Of a DNA stretch of 64,000 bases, positions 7,350 to 15,531 are shown piece after piece. A program made the position numbers and the translations under genes. Under the pieces are notes generated by a model. It saw only the letters and a program-made list of their open reading frames with translations. It did no database searches and was not told the DNA's origin. The stretch's first letter is position 1. Every line of letters begins with the position of its first letter. Location: positions 186,001-250,000 of the forward strand of contig NZ_JAPSKE010000001.1 of the NCBI RefSeq assembly GCF_031177825.1, in the 5' to 3' direction. This stretch comes from Paenibacillus sp. (GTDB lineage Bacteria; Bacillota; Bacilli; Paenibacillales; YIM-B00363).

Positions 7350-8264
7350 CTACATCTTCGTAAGCTTGGTCACTCTTCCGTTCACCGTCCACTCCGCTAC
7401 GTATATATTGCCCGCCCGATCCGCGCAGACGCCGTGGGGAGAGCTGAACCGATTGCCGCGGAAGTACGACTCCGGCAAATTCGGCCAGCCTTGCTGTTTA
7501 TAAGCGAGCTGGTCTTCCCCGAGATGCGTGACGAACGTATCGTTCGCGTCGAAAATCGTAACGCGGCTGTGCAAGTCCGGGAAGATCATCTCGTCGCCAT
7601 GGAAGAAGAAGCTGCAAGGCATATCCATATTTTCGTCGATGATTCGGATCGGCTCGCCGTTCGGCGTCAACACTTGGATGCGATGATTGCCGCGGTCGGC
7701 GACGTAGAGCTCCGGCTCGCCCCGGCGCATGTCGACGGAGATGCCGTGGGGGCAGTTGAACCGTCCCGGCTCCGAACCCGTGCCGCCGAACGACCCCACG
7801 TATTCACCGTTCGCCCGATACCGGTGAACCCAGTTCTGCCCGTAACCGTCTGCGACGTAAATGTCGCCGTTCGGGGCGACCGCCACGTCGGTCGGAACGT
7901 ACTTGCGTTCCGCGTCGTACGCGTTCGGCAAATCCGGCGCGCCGAGCTCCAGCACCTTCTCTCCCGACAGCGTCGTCTTGACGACCGAGCCTCGAGCCGT
8001 ATCCGTTATGTATAAGTATTGTTCGCCGCCTTCGTCATGCAGGTAGAACCCATGCGCGCCGCCTTCGAATTCGTCGCCCCACGAAGCGAGATAGCGCCCT
8101 TCGGGATCGAACTTCACGACGCACGGCGCGTTCGTATGAAATACATACACGTTATCCTCCGAATCGGCGACGATGCCGTGGCAGTAGCCGAACCGAATCG
8201 ACTCCGGCAGTTGCGCCCAAGCCGGATTCATGTCGTAGCGGTGATTTCCGGATCCGATGATCAT
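7350..8264 (-). CDS. NHL-repeat six-bladed beta-propeller protein
   Basis: The 304-residue protein is built from NHL-like blades: GIVADSEDNVYVFH, DVAVAPNGDIYVADGYG, GISVDMRRGEPELYVADRGNHRIQVL (given in parts: GISVDMRRG, ELYVADRGNHRIQV) and GVCADRAGNIYVAEW. It resembles the catalytic-core propeller of peptidyl-glycine alpha-amidating lyase-like proteins found in carbohydrate loci of this family. No signal peptide is visible, so it is probably cytoplasmic. GGAGG precedes the ATG. It follows the binding-protein gene at 8564 on the same strand but is separated by a terminator-like hairpin. The ligand or reaction is unknown. Confidence 0.88.
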   Translation of the reverse strand: MIIGSGNHRYDMNPAWAQLPESIRFGYCHGIVADSEDNVYVFHTNAPCVVKFDPEGRYLASWGDEFEGGAHGFYLHDEGGEQYLYITDTARGSVVKTTLSGEKVLELGAPDLPNAYDAERKYVPTDVAVAPNGDIYVADGYGQNWVHRYRANGEYVGSFGGTGSEPGRFNCPHGISVDMRRGEPELYVADRGNHRIQVLTPNGEPIRIIDENMDMPCSFFFHGDEMIFPDLHSRVTIFDANDTFVTHLGEDQLAYKQQGWPNLPESYFRGNRFSSPHGVCADRAGNIYVAEWTVNGRVTKLTKM

Positions 8265-8396
8265 TAACGATTCCTCCGATACTGAGTATAGATTGCTAAT
8301 CGATTCTATGTCATTGTAACGAATCGAGGACGAGGTGAGTAGTCGAAATTACCGACATCATCCGACATCGCGACACGCGCGATTGCGCAGGCATAG

Positions 8397-8441
8397 AAAA
8401 ACCTTGCGAGTCGTCGGCGTGGCCGGGAGCGGCAAGGTTTT
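8397..8441 (-). terminator. Terminator-like hairpin after the binding-protein gene
   Basis: AAAAACCTTGC pairs with GCAAGGTTTT across a GC-rich loop of 24 bases. Flanking A and T runs would let it act in either direction. It lies in the 299-base gap 8265-8563, in which I see no gene. Confidence 0.6.
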
Positions 8442-8563
8442 CCATTGCATACGTTACCAGGGCAGCGGGACCGTTCTCGTCGCGCCATAAACTTCGTGCG
8501 GCTCCTGGCGATGGATCGGATGACACCTCCCCAACATAGAACAGAACCGCGCGAAGCCGGCCG

Positions 8564-10135
8564 CTACGGATTGGACGCTTGCCAGGCCTTGAATTGACGC
8601 TCGTATTCCGCGACGACCTCCTGCAGTCCCGCGGCGTTCATCCGCTTCAACGCGTCGGGGAACGCGTTCTCGTAGTCGACCAATCCGAGCTTGATCGGGT
8701 AGATGCTCGTCTTCAGCTCGGACAGCGCGTTGGCGTATTCGACGCCGACCTTCGTCGCGTCGAAGTTGAAGCCGACGGTTACGCTGTTGACGGCGTCCTC
8801 GGCGACGACGGACTTCGTCGCGAGCACCGACGGATGCGTATCCGGCGTCCATCGGCCCATTGCGACGTTGCCGGCCATCCAGTACGGCAGCTCGTAAGCC
8901 GAACCGCCTTGCTCCGTCTTCTTCAACCGCTCGATTTGGTTCGGCCCGAGATCTTTCCAGTGTACGTCCGGGATGCCGTACATGACGAGATCGAAGTTCT
9001 CCTGTTTGCCGTACATCCAATTGAAGAACTGGATCGCCGCTTCGGGGTGCTTGCTCGTCGCCGAAATGCCGTTCGAGTTCCTTAGGCCATAGGAGCGCAA
9101 CTTCGGCTTGTCGGTCAAATAATAAATTTCCGTTTCGGCGTCAGGGACGGTTTTCTTTACATTATCAAGCGCGCTTAACCCCTCGCCCTCGCGGTACAAA
9201 TATCGCCCGTCCGCTTGATCCCGGTCCATCACTTCCTTCGGCACGGTTAAGATGTCCGGATTGACCAGCCCCTTCCGATATGCCTCCCGGAAAAACGCCG
9301 CGTCCCGCTTGAACTCCTCGGTTTCGATCCAGGGCTTCACGTTCCCTTGTTGATCCACGTAGACGAGATCCTGAAACACGATGAACGGATACGACTCGTA
9401 CGTCGCGTGCAAATACGCCGGCGTCTCGCCGTTCAGGACGTAAATATAGACGTTCTTGTTCGTCTCCGGCCAATTCGCCTTCAACGTCTCGGCGGCCGCC
9501 ATCAGCTCCGCGGTCGAGCGCGGCGGCGCGATGCCGTTCTTCTCCAGCAAATCCTTCCGCATCGTCACCATGCCTTCCGCGTACGCGGTGTCGAGCCAGA
9601 AGTCCGGAACGAAATACGTCTCGGCGTTAATTCTCGCAGATTCCCAAATCCAATCGGGCATCGCCGCGACCAGGTCGGCGCCGTATCGATCGAGCAAGTC
9701 GTCGATCGGGATGATGCCGCCGTTCGCCGCCAAGATATTTGGACCCTTAAGATCGTGCATGATATGGATGATTTCGAACTCTTCGCCCGTAGACATCATA
9801 AGGTTCGTGCGCTGATCCCAGACGTCCCAAGGCACGTAAATCGCTTCGTAACGCAAGTTCAATCCGTCCGCCTTCAGCTTCTCGTTAATCGCTTGCTCCA
9901 CCATCTCCTGATCCTCCGGCGCCGAGCCGGGCAGCACCCAACGGACCGGCAGCTCGGGCACGGCGTTCTCCGGCTGCTCCGCGCCCGCAGGCCCCTCCGT
10001 CTCCGTCGCGGCGCCCGGCTCCGAATCCGCGCCCGACGGCTCGCCGTCGCCCGAACCGGTGCATGCGGCCAGCGCCGAGAACGCCAAGCCGAATACGATG
10101 GCCATTAGCCCTGATTTCTTCCCTTTGATCGTCAA
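8564..10135 (-). CDS. Carbohydrate ABC transporter lipoprotein (solute-binding protein)
   Basis: The 523-residue protein has a type II signal peptide with lipobox LAAC at about residues 21-24, followed by an acidic, Gly/Ser/Pro-rich linker and a type-1 solute-binding fold (NEKLKADGLNLRYEAIYVPWD; ELAAxxG-like ANGGIIPIDDLLDRYG). The length is typical of the large LplA/YtcQ-type oligosaccharide-binding lipoproteins of Paenibacillus. A TTG start at 10135 with GAGAGGG upstream is preferred; an ATG ten codons later would still keep the lipobox. It lies downstream of the AraC-type sensor gene on the same strand. The matching permeases are divergent at 12782-14610. Confidence 0.9.
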   Translation of the reverse strand: MTIKGKKSGLMAIVFGLAFSALAACTGSGDGEPSGADSEPGAATETEGPAGAEQPENAVPELPVRWVLPGSAPEDQEMVEQAINEKLKADGLNLRYEAIYVPWDVWDQRTNLMMSTGEEFEIIHIMHDLKGPNILAANGGIIPIDDLLDRYGADLVAAMPDWIWESARINAETYFVPDFWLDTAYAEGMVTMRKDLLEKNGIAPPRSTAELMAAAETLKANWPETNKNVYIYVLNGETPAYLHATYESYPFIVFQDLVYVDQQGNVKPWIETEEFKRDAAFFREAYRKGLVNPDILTVPKEVMDRDQADGRYLYREGEGLSALDNVKKTVPDAETEIYYLTDKPKLRSYGLRNSNGISATSKHPEAAIQFFNWMYGKQENFDLVMYGIPDVHWKDLGPNQIERLKKTEQGGSAYELPYWMAGNVAMGRWTPDTHPSVLATKSVVAEDAVNSVTVGFNFDATKVGVEYANALSELKTSIYPIKLGLVDYENAFPDALKRMNAAGLQEVVAEYERQFKAWQASNP

Positions 10136-10275
10136 CGTCTACCCTCTCCTTTGGCTTTAAGAACGGTTTCGAGTCGATCATAGCCTCCGTTCAGGGCGCG
10201 GCGCCACTTCGAATCCTTGCAATTCATTCACTGCCCGGCATTGCGAACACTTCGAAAATCGGCAATCCGTTCGAA

Positions 10276-12576
10276 TTATTCGTTCGTCGCGTTCGCGCGT
10301 TCCTGCAGCAGCTTCCTCTTGATCGCATCCGTCCGGTATTGCACGGGCGAGACGCCGTATTTTTTCTTAAAGACGGTATAGAAATACGTCGAGTTAAGGA
10401 TACCCACCTTCTCGCTGATCACGTTCGCCGGATCGCGGGTATGCAGCAACAGGTCGCATGCTTTGTCCAGACGAGCCTGTCTTAAATAGTCCGAAAACGA
10501 GACGCCGCAAGCCGACTTAAACAGCTTGCCGAGGTAGCCCGGCGTGATTTGAAAGCGATCCGCCAACGCTTCCAACGAGAGATCGTGCTTCGCGTAATTC
10601 GCTTGCGCATACGCCTTGATTTCGTCGATGACTTCGTGATGTCTATGCTTCGTCTTCGCTTCGAGCGCGTCGCATATCGCGAGGCACGCGGCTTCGATGC
10701 GCTCCGCAAGCTCGTCGGCCGCTTCGAACGCCACTAAGCCGGAAGCGAGCTTCAGGAAGCTCCGCGCCTCCTCCTTCGTTCCGGGCACCGCAGCGTCGAA
10801 ATACCGATACAGCGACACGAGAAGCTGGTTCAGGGCGAGCATCGCCTGATCGTACGGCAGCCGTCTGACCTCGTCGAACAAGCCGCGAATCTCGGCTCCG
10901 ACGTCCGCGCGACGCAGCGTCTGGATGCGTTCGATCAGCTTCTTCTCGGACAACGCGACGCTTTCGTTACCGTCCGCGTTCCGCTCTTCGGGGTTAGCAA
11001 CCCCGAAGATGCATCCGCCGCCCGCCATAAACCGACGCTGCAGCAGCTCGCTCGCCGCCAAGTACGAAGAACGAAGCTCCCCTGCGCCGCGGGCGTCGGG
11101 ACCGATCGCGATCGTGAGCGACAGGCGAAAATACTGGAGCACGACCCGCTGTACTTCTTGCAACGACGCCGGAAGATCGTGCGGGAACGCTGCGGCGTCC
11201 GAACGGCCCGCTAAGCCGATTTCGTCTTCCTCGGTAATGACCGCATCCAAGCCGGTCAATTCGTGCGCGATATTGCAGACGGCGAACCGAATGAGCGATT
11301 GCGTCTTCTCGTCGTGCATCCGCTTGAACGTCTTCATGCCGTCCAGCTTTAGCAGGACGACCTTGTATTCGTGCGCCCCCAACGCCTCCACGAACCGGTT
11401 CGCCGGATCCGCGCTGCTGCCTTTCATCGCCTGAAGCAGCCTGCTCATCTGCATGACCGACATCGCCGGCTCGAGCTGCGTCGCCTTCTCGGATACGGCG
11501 TGGAACGCTTCGCTCAACAGCAGGAATTCGTTCGCCCGCTTGGGCGCCGCCGAACCGCCCTTCTGCAGCCCCGCGATCCGCTTCATCAGATGTTCGAGCG
11601 GATTGTACATATGATTCGTCAACCAATAGGAGAGCAAGACGCCCAATACGCAGAGGAGTAGCGCCAACGATAAGACGATTTGCCGCATCTTGGTCATGTT
11701 GAACAACAGCTCGTCGTAATCGTTGACGCTGATGAAATTCCATCGCAGCGCCTCCGATTTCACGAAGCTGACGAATCGCTTCTCCCCTTCGATCTCGGCC
11801 AAGAAGCTGCCGCTGCGATCGCCGGAAGACAGGATCGAGCGAATGTACGGTTCGCCGGCGGCATTTTCGAGAAAATGCTCTTCGTTCGTTCGGGACAAAA
11901 TCGTGCCGTCTTCGTCCGTAACGATTAAGAAACCGGTTCTCTCATTCATGAGCGGCACGAGCAACTCCTTGATGTACTGTTCGTCGACGTTGATCACGAT
12001 GCCGCCGTTCTTCGGAAAATAAGACGTAAACCCTGGCGAAAGCACGAAGGTCAGCACATTGACCTCGCGGTCGCTGACCGGATCGTGCACCTTCCGCGGC
12101 ACGAAACGGCTGTACTCCTTCACCGGCGCGCGACCGAGCCCTTCGATCAACGCCCGCTCGTCCTCGTACGCGATGCCCTTATTGTTCATATACCGCTCCG
12201 TGGCGCCGTTGTACACGCCAATGTATTTAATGAAAGGATACGTCGACTGCAGCGCGGATAACGCGGAGACGACGCGATATTCCTGAATCCGGTCGATCTT
12301 CTTGTTGAACATCGCCGATACCATGTGTTGATCGTTGATCAGGTGATTGCCGATATCGTACACCTGGGTGTGTATAATATCCGCGACGTAGCTCGTCTGG
12401 GCGAGCATCGATTCGGAGACGTTGCCGACCTCCTCCAACGTGCTCTTCGAGAAGAACGCGTACACCGCGAAGCAAAACACGCACACGACGAGACAGGTCA
12501 AAAAGAAAAAGCTTAAAAACATATTGCGGTACACCGGATATCGAACCAGCTTCTCCCTCAATCGCTTCAATCGCAT
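10276..12576 (-). CDS. Membrane-anchored AraC-family regulator with extracellular sensor
   Basis: The 766-residue protein has a transmembrane helix at about 17-41 (FLSFFFLTCLVVCVFCFAVY), an extracellular Cache-like sensor domain of about 250 residues, a second helix near 300-318 (IVLSLALLLCVLGVLLSYWL) and a C-terminal AraC DNA-binding domain at about 655-755 (DLSLEALADRFQITPGYLGK, then FSDYLRQARLDKACDLL). It is one-component: signal sensing outside and DNA binding inside share one chain, with no phosphoacceptor. Proteins of this build sit beside oligosaccharide ABC transporters in Paenibacillus and induce them. Here it is divergent from the permeases at 12782 and upstream of the binding-protein gene, both likely targets. 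Confidence 0.9.
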   Translation of the reverse strand: MRLKRLREKLVRYPVYRNMFLSFFFLTCLVVCVFCFAVYAFFSKSTLEEVGNVSESMLAQTSYVADIIHTQVYDIGNHLINDQHMVSAMFNKKIDRIQEYRVVSALSALQSTYPFIKYIGVYNGATERYMNNKGIAYEDERALIEGLGRAPVKEYSRFVPRKVHDPVSDREVNVLTFVLSPGFTSYFPKNGGIVINVDEQYIKELLVPLMNERTGFLIVTDEDGTILSRTNEEHFLENAAGEPYIRSILSSGDRSGSFLAEIEGEKRFVSFVKSEALRWNFISVNDYDELLFNMTKMRQIVLSLALLLCVLGVLLSYWLTNHMYNPLEHLMKRIAGLQKGGSAAPKRANEFLLLSEAFHAVSEKATQLEPAMSVMQMSRLLQAMKGSSADPANRFVEALGAHEYKVVLLKLDGMKTFKRMHDEKTQSLIRFAVCNIAHELTGLDAVITEEDEIGLAGRSDAAAFPHDLPASLQEVQRVVLQYFRLSLTIAIGPDARGAGELRSSYLAASELLQRRFMAGGGCIFGVANPEERNADGNESVALSEKKLIERIQTLRRADVGAEIRGLFDEVRRLPYDQAMLALNQLLVSLYRYFDAAVPGTKEEARSFLKLASGLVAFEAADELAERIEAACLAICDALEAKTKHRHHEVIDEIKAYAQANYAKHDLSLEALADRFQITPGYLGKLFKSACGVSFSDYLRQARLDKACDLLLHTRDPANVISEKVGILNSTYFYTVFKKKYGVSPVQYRTDAIKRKLLQERANATNE

Positions 12577-12781
12577 GAACGCTCCCCCTTCGAACGCGCG
12601 TTTTTCCCATTATAATGCATTCTGTCCGAAGGGTCGGGAATTTGCGGGAAAATGAACGGATTGCGAAAAAGTGAAGCGCCCGAAGCGCGGAGAAACGCGC
12701 CTTTTTCGAATAAACGAAGTGGTTCGGCGAGCTTCCGGTCGGGTATGGTGAAGGTACGATAACGAAAGCGAGGAATCCGTC
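12577..12781. other. Divergent intergenic region between sensor-regulator and permease genes
   Basis: These 205 bases should carry the promoters in both directions. On the minus strand a TATAAT occurs near 12617-12611 without a good -35. A short stem GCGCG with CGCGC (12685-12700) followed by CTTTTT on the plus strand could act as a weak attenuator ahead of the permeases. I see no clear AraC-type direct repeats. Confidence 0.35.
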
Positions 12782-13717
12782 ATGTCATCGGGTCGACGCC
12801 GAAAACCAAGTCTCTGGCAGGAGCTGCGCGGCAATCGCTGGGGGTACGCGCTCGTGCTTCCCGCCGCGGCCTATACGTTCCTGTTCGGGTACGTCACATT
12901 GCCGTACATGATCATCGCGTTCCAGAAGTACCACTACCGCCGCGGTCTGCTCGGATCGGAGTGGGTCGGACTGGCCAATTTTAAGTTTTTCTTTTTGTCC
13001 AACCAAGCGTGGCAGGTCACCTTCAACACGATTCGTCTTAACTTCTTGTTTATCGTTTGCGGGACGCTGGCGGCCCTCGCATTGGCGCTCCTCTTCAATG
13101 AACTGAAGTCGCGCCTGTTCGCGCGGGTGACGCAGTCTACGATCCTCTTCCCCCACTTCTTGTCCTGGGTCGTCGTCAGTTATATGTTGTACAGCCTATT
13201 CGCGACCGACTTCGGCATCGTGAACAACGTCTTAGCCTCGATCGGATGGGAGAAGGTCAACTGGTACGCCTCCCCGCAATATTGGGTGCAAATCCTGGTC
13301 GCCACGAACGTATGGAAGGACATTGGCATCTCGCTCGTCATCTACCTCGCGGCGATTGCGGGCATCGACGGCACGTTATTCGAGGCGGCCCGCATCGACG
13401 GGGCGAATCGGTGGAAGCAAATCCGGTACATTACGCTGCCGCTGCTGATGCCCACCGTGTCGATTCTTTCCTTGCTCGCGCTCGGACGCATTATGTACGG
13501 CAGCTTCGACATGATCTACGCGATCGTTAAGGATAACGGCATGTTGTTCTCCACCGTGGACGTCATCGATACGTATATGTTCCGTGCGCTGCGGACGATC
13601 GGCAACCCTTCGCAGGCGATGGCGATCGGGCTGTATCAGTCGATCGTCGGCTTCGCGCTCGTGTTCGGCGCGAACTTCATCGTGCGCAGAGTCGACAAGG
13701 ATCATTCGCTATTTTAA
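12782..13717 (+). CDS. Carbohydrate ABC transporter permease, LplB type
   Basis: The 311-residue membrane protein has about six hydrophobic helices, starting with YALVLPAAAYTFLFGYV, and the cytoplasmic EAA loop (EAARIDGANRWKQIRYITLP) that contacts the ATPase. It belongs to the MalF/UgpA-like LplB branch that pairs with a YtcP/LplC partner, here the next gene 17 bases downstream. No ATPase gene is in the cluster, which is usual: such systems share an MsmX-type ATPase encoded elsewhere. GAGGAA precedes the ATG. Confidence 0.92.
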   Translation: MSSGRRRKPSLWQELRGNRWGYALVLPAAAYTFLFGYVTLPYMIIAFQKYHYRRGLLGSEWVGLANFKFFFLSNQAWQVTFNTIRLNFLFIVCGTLAALALALLFNELKSRLFARVTQSTILFPHFLSWVVVSYMLYSLFATDFGIVNNVLASIGWEKVNWYASPQYWVQILVATNVWKDIGISLVIYLAAIAGIDGTLFEAARIDGANRWKQIRYITLPLLMPTVSILSLLALGRIMYGSFDMIYAIVKDNGMLFSTVDVIDTYMFRALRTIGNPSQAMAIGLYQSIVGFALVFGANFIVRRVDKDHSLF

Positions 13718-13734
13718 GGAAGGAGGCTACGTCC

Positions 13735-14610
13735 ATGAAACCGAAGCTGTTCGATATCGTCAATATGGCCTTCCTAACGATCGTGTCGCTAGTCAGCCTC
13801 CTCCCTCTGCTGCTTGTACTGATCGTGTCGTTCACCGAGGAGCGCGCCATCAAGGCGAACGGGTACAGCTTCTTCCCCGAGCAGATGACGACGGCCGCGT
13901 ACCGCATGCTGTTCGGGGAAAACTCGCTGCTGCTGCAAAGTTATCTCGTGTCGATCGTCGTCACGGTCGTCGGCACGACGCTCGCGGTCGCGATCACCGG
14001 CATGGCGGGATATACGTTATCGGCGAGCCACATTCGTTATCGGAACGCGCTCGCCTTGTTTTTCTTCGTCACGATGGTGTTTAATAGCGGTCTCGTACCG
14101 TGGTACCTGGTCAGCTCCGGCCTCGGGCTGCGCAATAACCTGTGGGCGTTGATCGTGCCGTCGCTGCTGTTCAATCCGTTCAATCTATTCCTTGTCCGAA
14201 ATTACATGAAGCAAATTCCCGATTCGTTGATCGAAGCGGCGAGAATCGACGGAGCGAACGACTTGTTCATCGCCTTCCGCATTTTCTTCCCGTTGTCGCT
14301 TCCGGTGATGGCGACGATTACATTGTTTTATGGCATCGGGTATTGGAACAACTGGTTTAACGCGATCATGCTGGTCGACGACCAGCGCTTGTACCCGTTG
14401 CAGTATTTATTGTTTAAGCTGAATTCGGAGATCAATATGATATCCCAGATGCAGGCGATTTCGGGCAGCGCGGTCAGCGCCGAAGCGCTGCCGACGGAAT
14501 CCGTCAAGATGGCTACGGCGATCATGACGATCGGACCGATCGTATTGTTTTACCCGTTCCTGCAGAAATACTTTATCCGGGGGCTGTTGATCGGGTCCGT
14601 GAAGGAATAA
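13735..14610 (+). CDS. Carbohydrate ABC transporter permease, YtcP/LplC type
   Basis: The 291-residue partner permease has the MalG-like EAA loop EAARIDGANDLFIAFRIFFP, an NSGLVPWYLV segment typical of the YtcP branch, and the C-terminal YPFLQKYFIRGLLIGSVKE characteristic of the family. GGAGG is 9 bases before the ATG. With the preceding gene it forms the channel of the importer whose binding protein is probably at 8564-10135. A strong bidirectional terminator follows. Confidence 0.92.
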   Translation: MKPKLFDIVNMAFLTIVSLVSLLPLLLVLIVSFTEERAIKANGYSFFPEQMTTAAYRMLFGENSLLLQSYLVSIVVTVVGTTLAVAITGMAGYTLSASHIRYRNALALFFFVTMVFNSGLVPWYLVSSGLGLRNNLWALIVPSLLFNPFNLFLVRNYMKQIPDSLIEAARIDGANDLFIAFRIFFPLSLPVMATITLFYGIGYWNNWFNAIMLVDDQRLYPLQYLLFKLNSEINMISQMQAISGSAVSAEALPTESVKMATAIMTIGPIVLFYPFLQKYFIRGLLIGSVKE

Positions 14611-14617
14611 GAGGGGG

Positions 14618-14670
14618 AAAAAGAAGCAGTCCCGCATGCGGCGGAAGCCGTATGGCGGGACTGCTTCTTT
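14618..14670. terminator. Bidirectional intrinsic terminator
   Basis: A stem of about 18 bases (AAAGAAGCAGTCCCGCAT with ATGgCGGGACTGCTTCTTT, small bulge) with A and T flanks lies between two convergent genes and can end both transcripts. Confidence 0.85.
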
Positions 14671-14697
14671 CGATGGTTCTCGCGGCTCCGTCGCCGC

Positions 14698-15465
14698 CTA
14701 CGCTTCCGCGCCGAGCTCCCGAAGATTGCGGAAGCTGATCGCGAGGCTCTCGAACGGGTCGCGACCGTAGCAGTTATCCTGCTCCACCGCCGCCCACTCG
14801 ACGCCGATGTCCAAGCATGCCTGCAGGATGCCCTTGAAGTTCATGTTCCCTTCGCCGACCTCGGCGAAGCGCTGCTCGCGGCTCGGCGTTACGATCATGT
14901 CCTTGAAGTGCACGACCTTCATCCGGCCCTCCGCTTTGCGAATCCATTCGATCGGGTCGCCGCCGCCCGCCTGCACCCAGTAGACGTCAATTTCGAAGTC
15001 GACGACGTTCGGATCCGACTCCTCGAACAGAATGTCCATCCCCGTCTTGCCTTCGTACTTGGCGAATTCGAAGTCGTGGTTGTGATAGATGAACTTCAGG
15101 CCGGCTTCGTTCATCCGTCGGCCGATGTCGGTCGCCGTCTCCGCGAACGAAGCGTAGCCGGCGCGATCCGCGCGATTTTCCACCGGGAGTCCGCCCAATC
15201 CGACGTATTTACACTCCCACAGCTTATGCTGCGCGATCACGTCTTCCGGACGGTTCTTCAGCGCGTCGAACCCGACGTGCGTCGCGCAGATCGTCACGCC
15301 CGCTTCGTCGGCGAGACGCCGGAACGCCGCATCGTCGATCGGACCGACGCCGGACGCTTGCACCGCGTTATATCCGATCGCTTTAATTTTGCGGAGGCTT
15401 TCCGCAATGTCCTCCGGCGTCTTCAAGAAATCCCGTACCGTGTATAACTGCGCCGCCAACTTCAT
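14698..15465 (-). CDS. Sugar phosphate isomerase/epimerase
   Basis: The 255-residue TIM-barrel protein is of the xylose-isomerase-like (AP endonuclease 2) superfamily: MKLAAQLYTVRDFLKTPED, then FIYHNHDFEFAK, VDFEIDVYWVQAGG and VVHFKDM, with the Glu/His/Asp metal ligands on these strands. Such enzymes isomerise or epimerise sugars or inositol derivatives using a divalent metal. It is the last gene of the operon starting at 21252, 66 bases after the beta-galactosidase gene, so it likely processes the released sugar. GGAGG precedes the ATG. Confidence 0.9.
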   Translation of the reverse strand: MKLAAQLYTVRDFLKTPEDIAESLRKIKAIGYNAVQASGVGPIDDAAFRRLADEAGVTICATHVGFDALKNRPEDVIAQHKLWECKYVGLGGLPVENRADRAGYASFAETATDIGRRMNEAGLKFIYHNHDFEFAKYEGKTGMDILFEESDPNVVDFEIDVYWVQAGGGDPIEWIRKAEGRMKVVHFKDMIVTPSREQRFAEVGEGNMNFKGILQACLDIGVEWAAVEQDNCYGRDPFESLAISFRNLRELGAEA

Positions 15466-15531
15466 GTCCGTACCGCCTCCATCGCCAATTTGTACATCCC
15501 CTCGTATTTTACCATGGGTTGTTGGAAGCGC

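Noticed and set aside
8311..8526. Possible 71-residue gene on minus between NHL and binding-protein genes
   Set aside because: It contains the terminator-like hairpin, lacks a good ribosome site and resembles no protein.
12685..12706. Terminator upstream of the permeases
   Set aside because: The stem is only five bases; kept as a possible weak attenuator in the intergenic note, not as a terminator feature.
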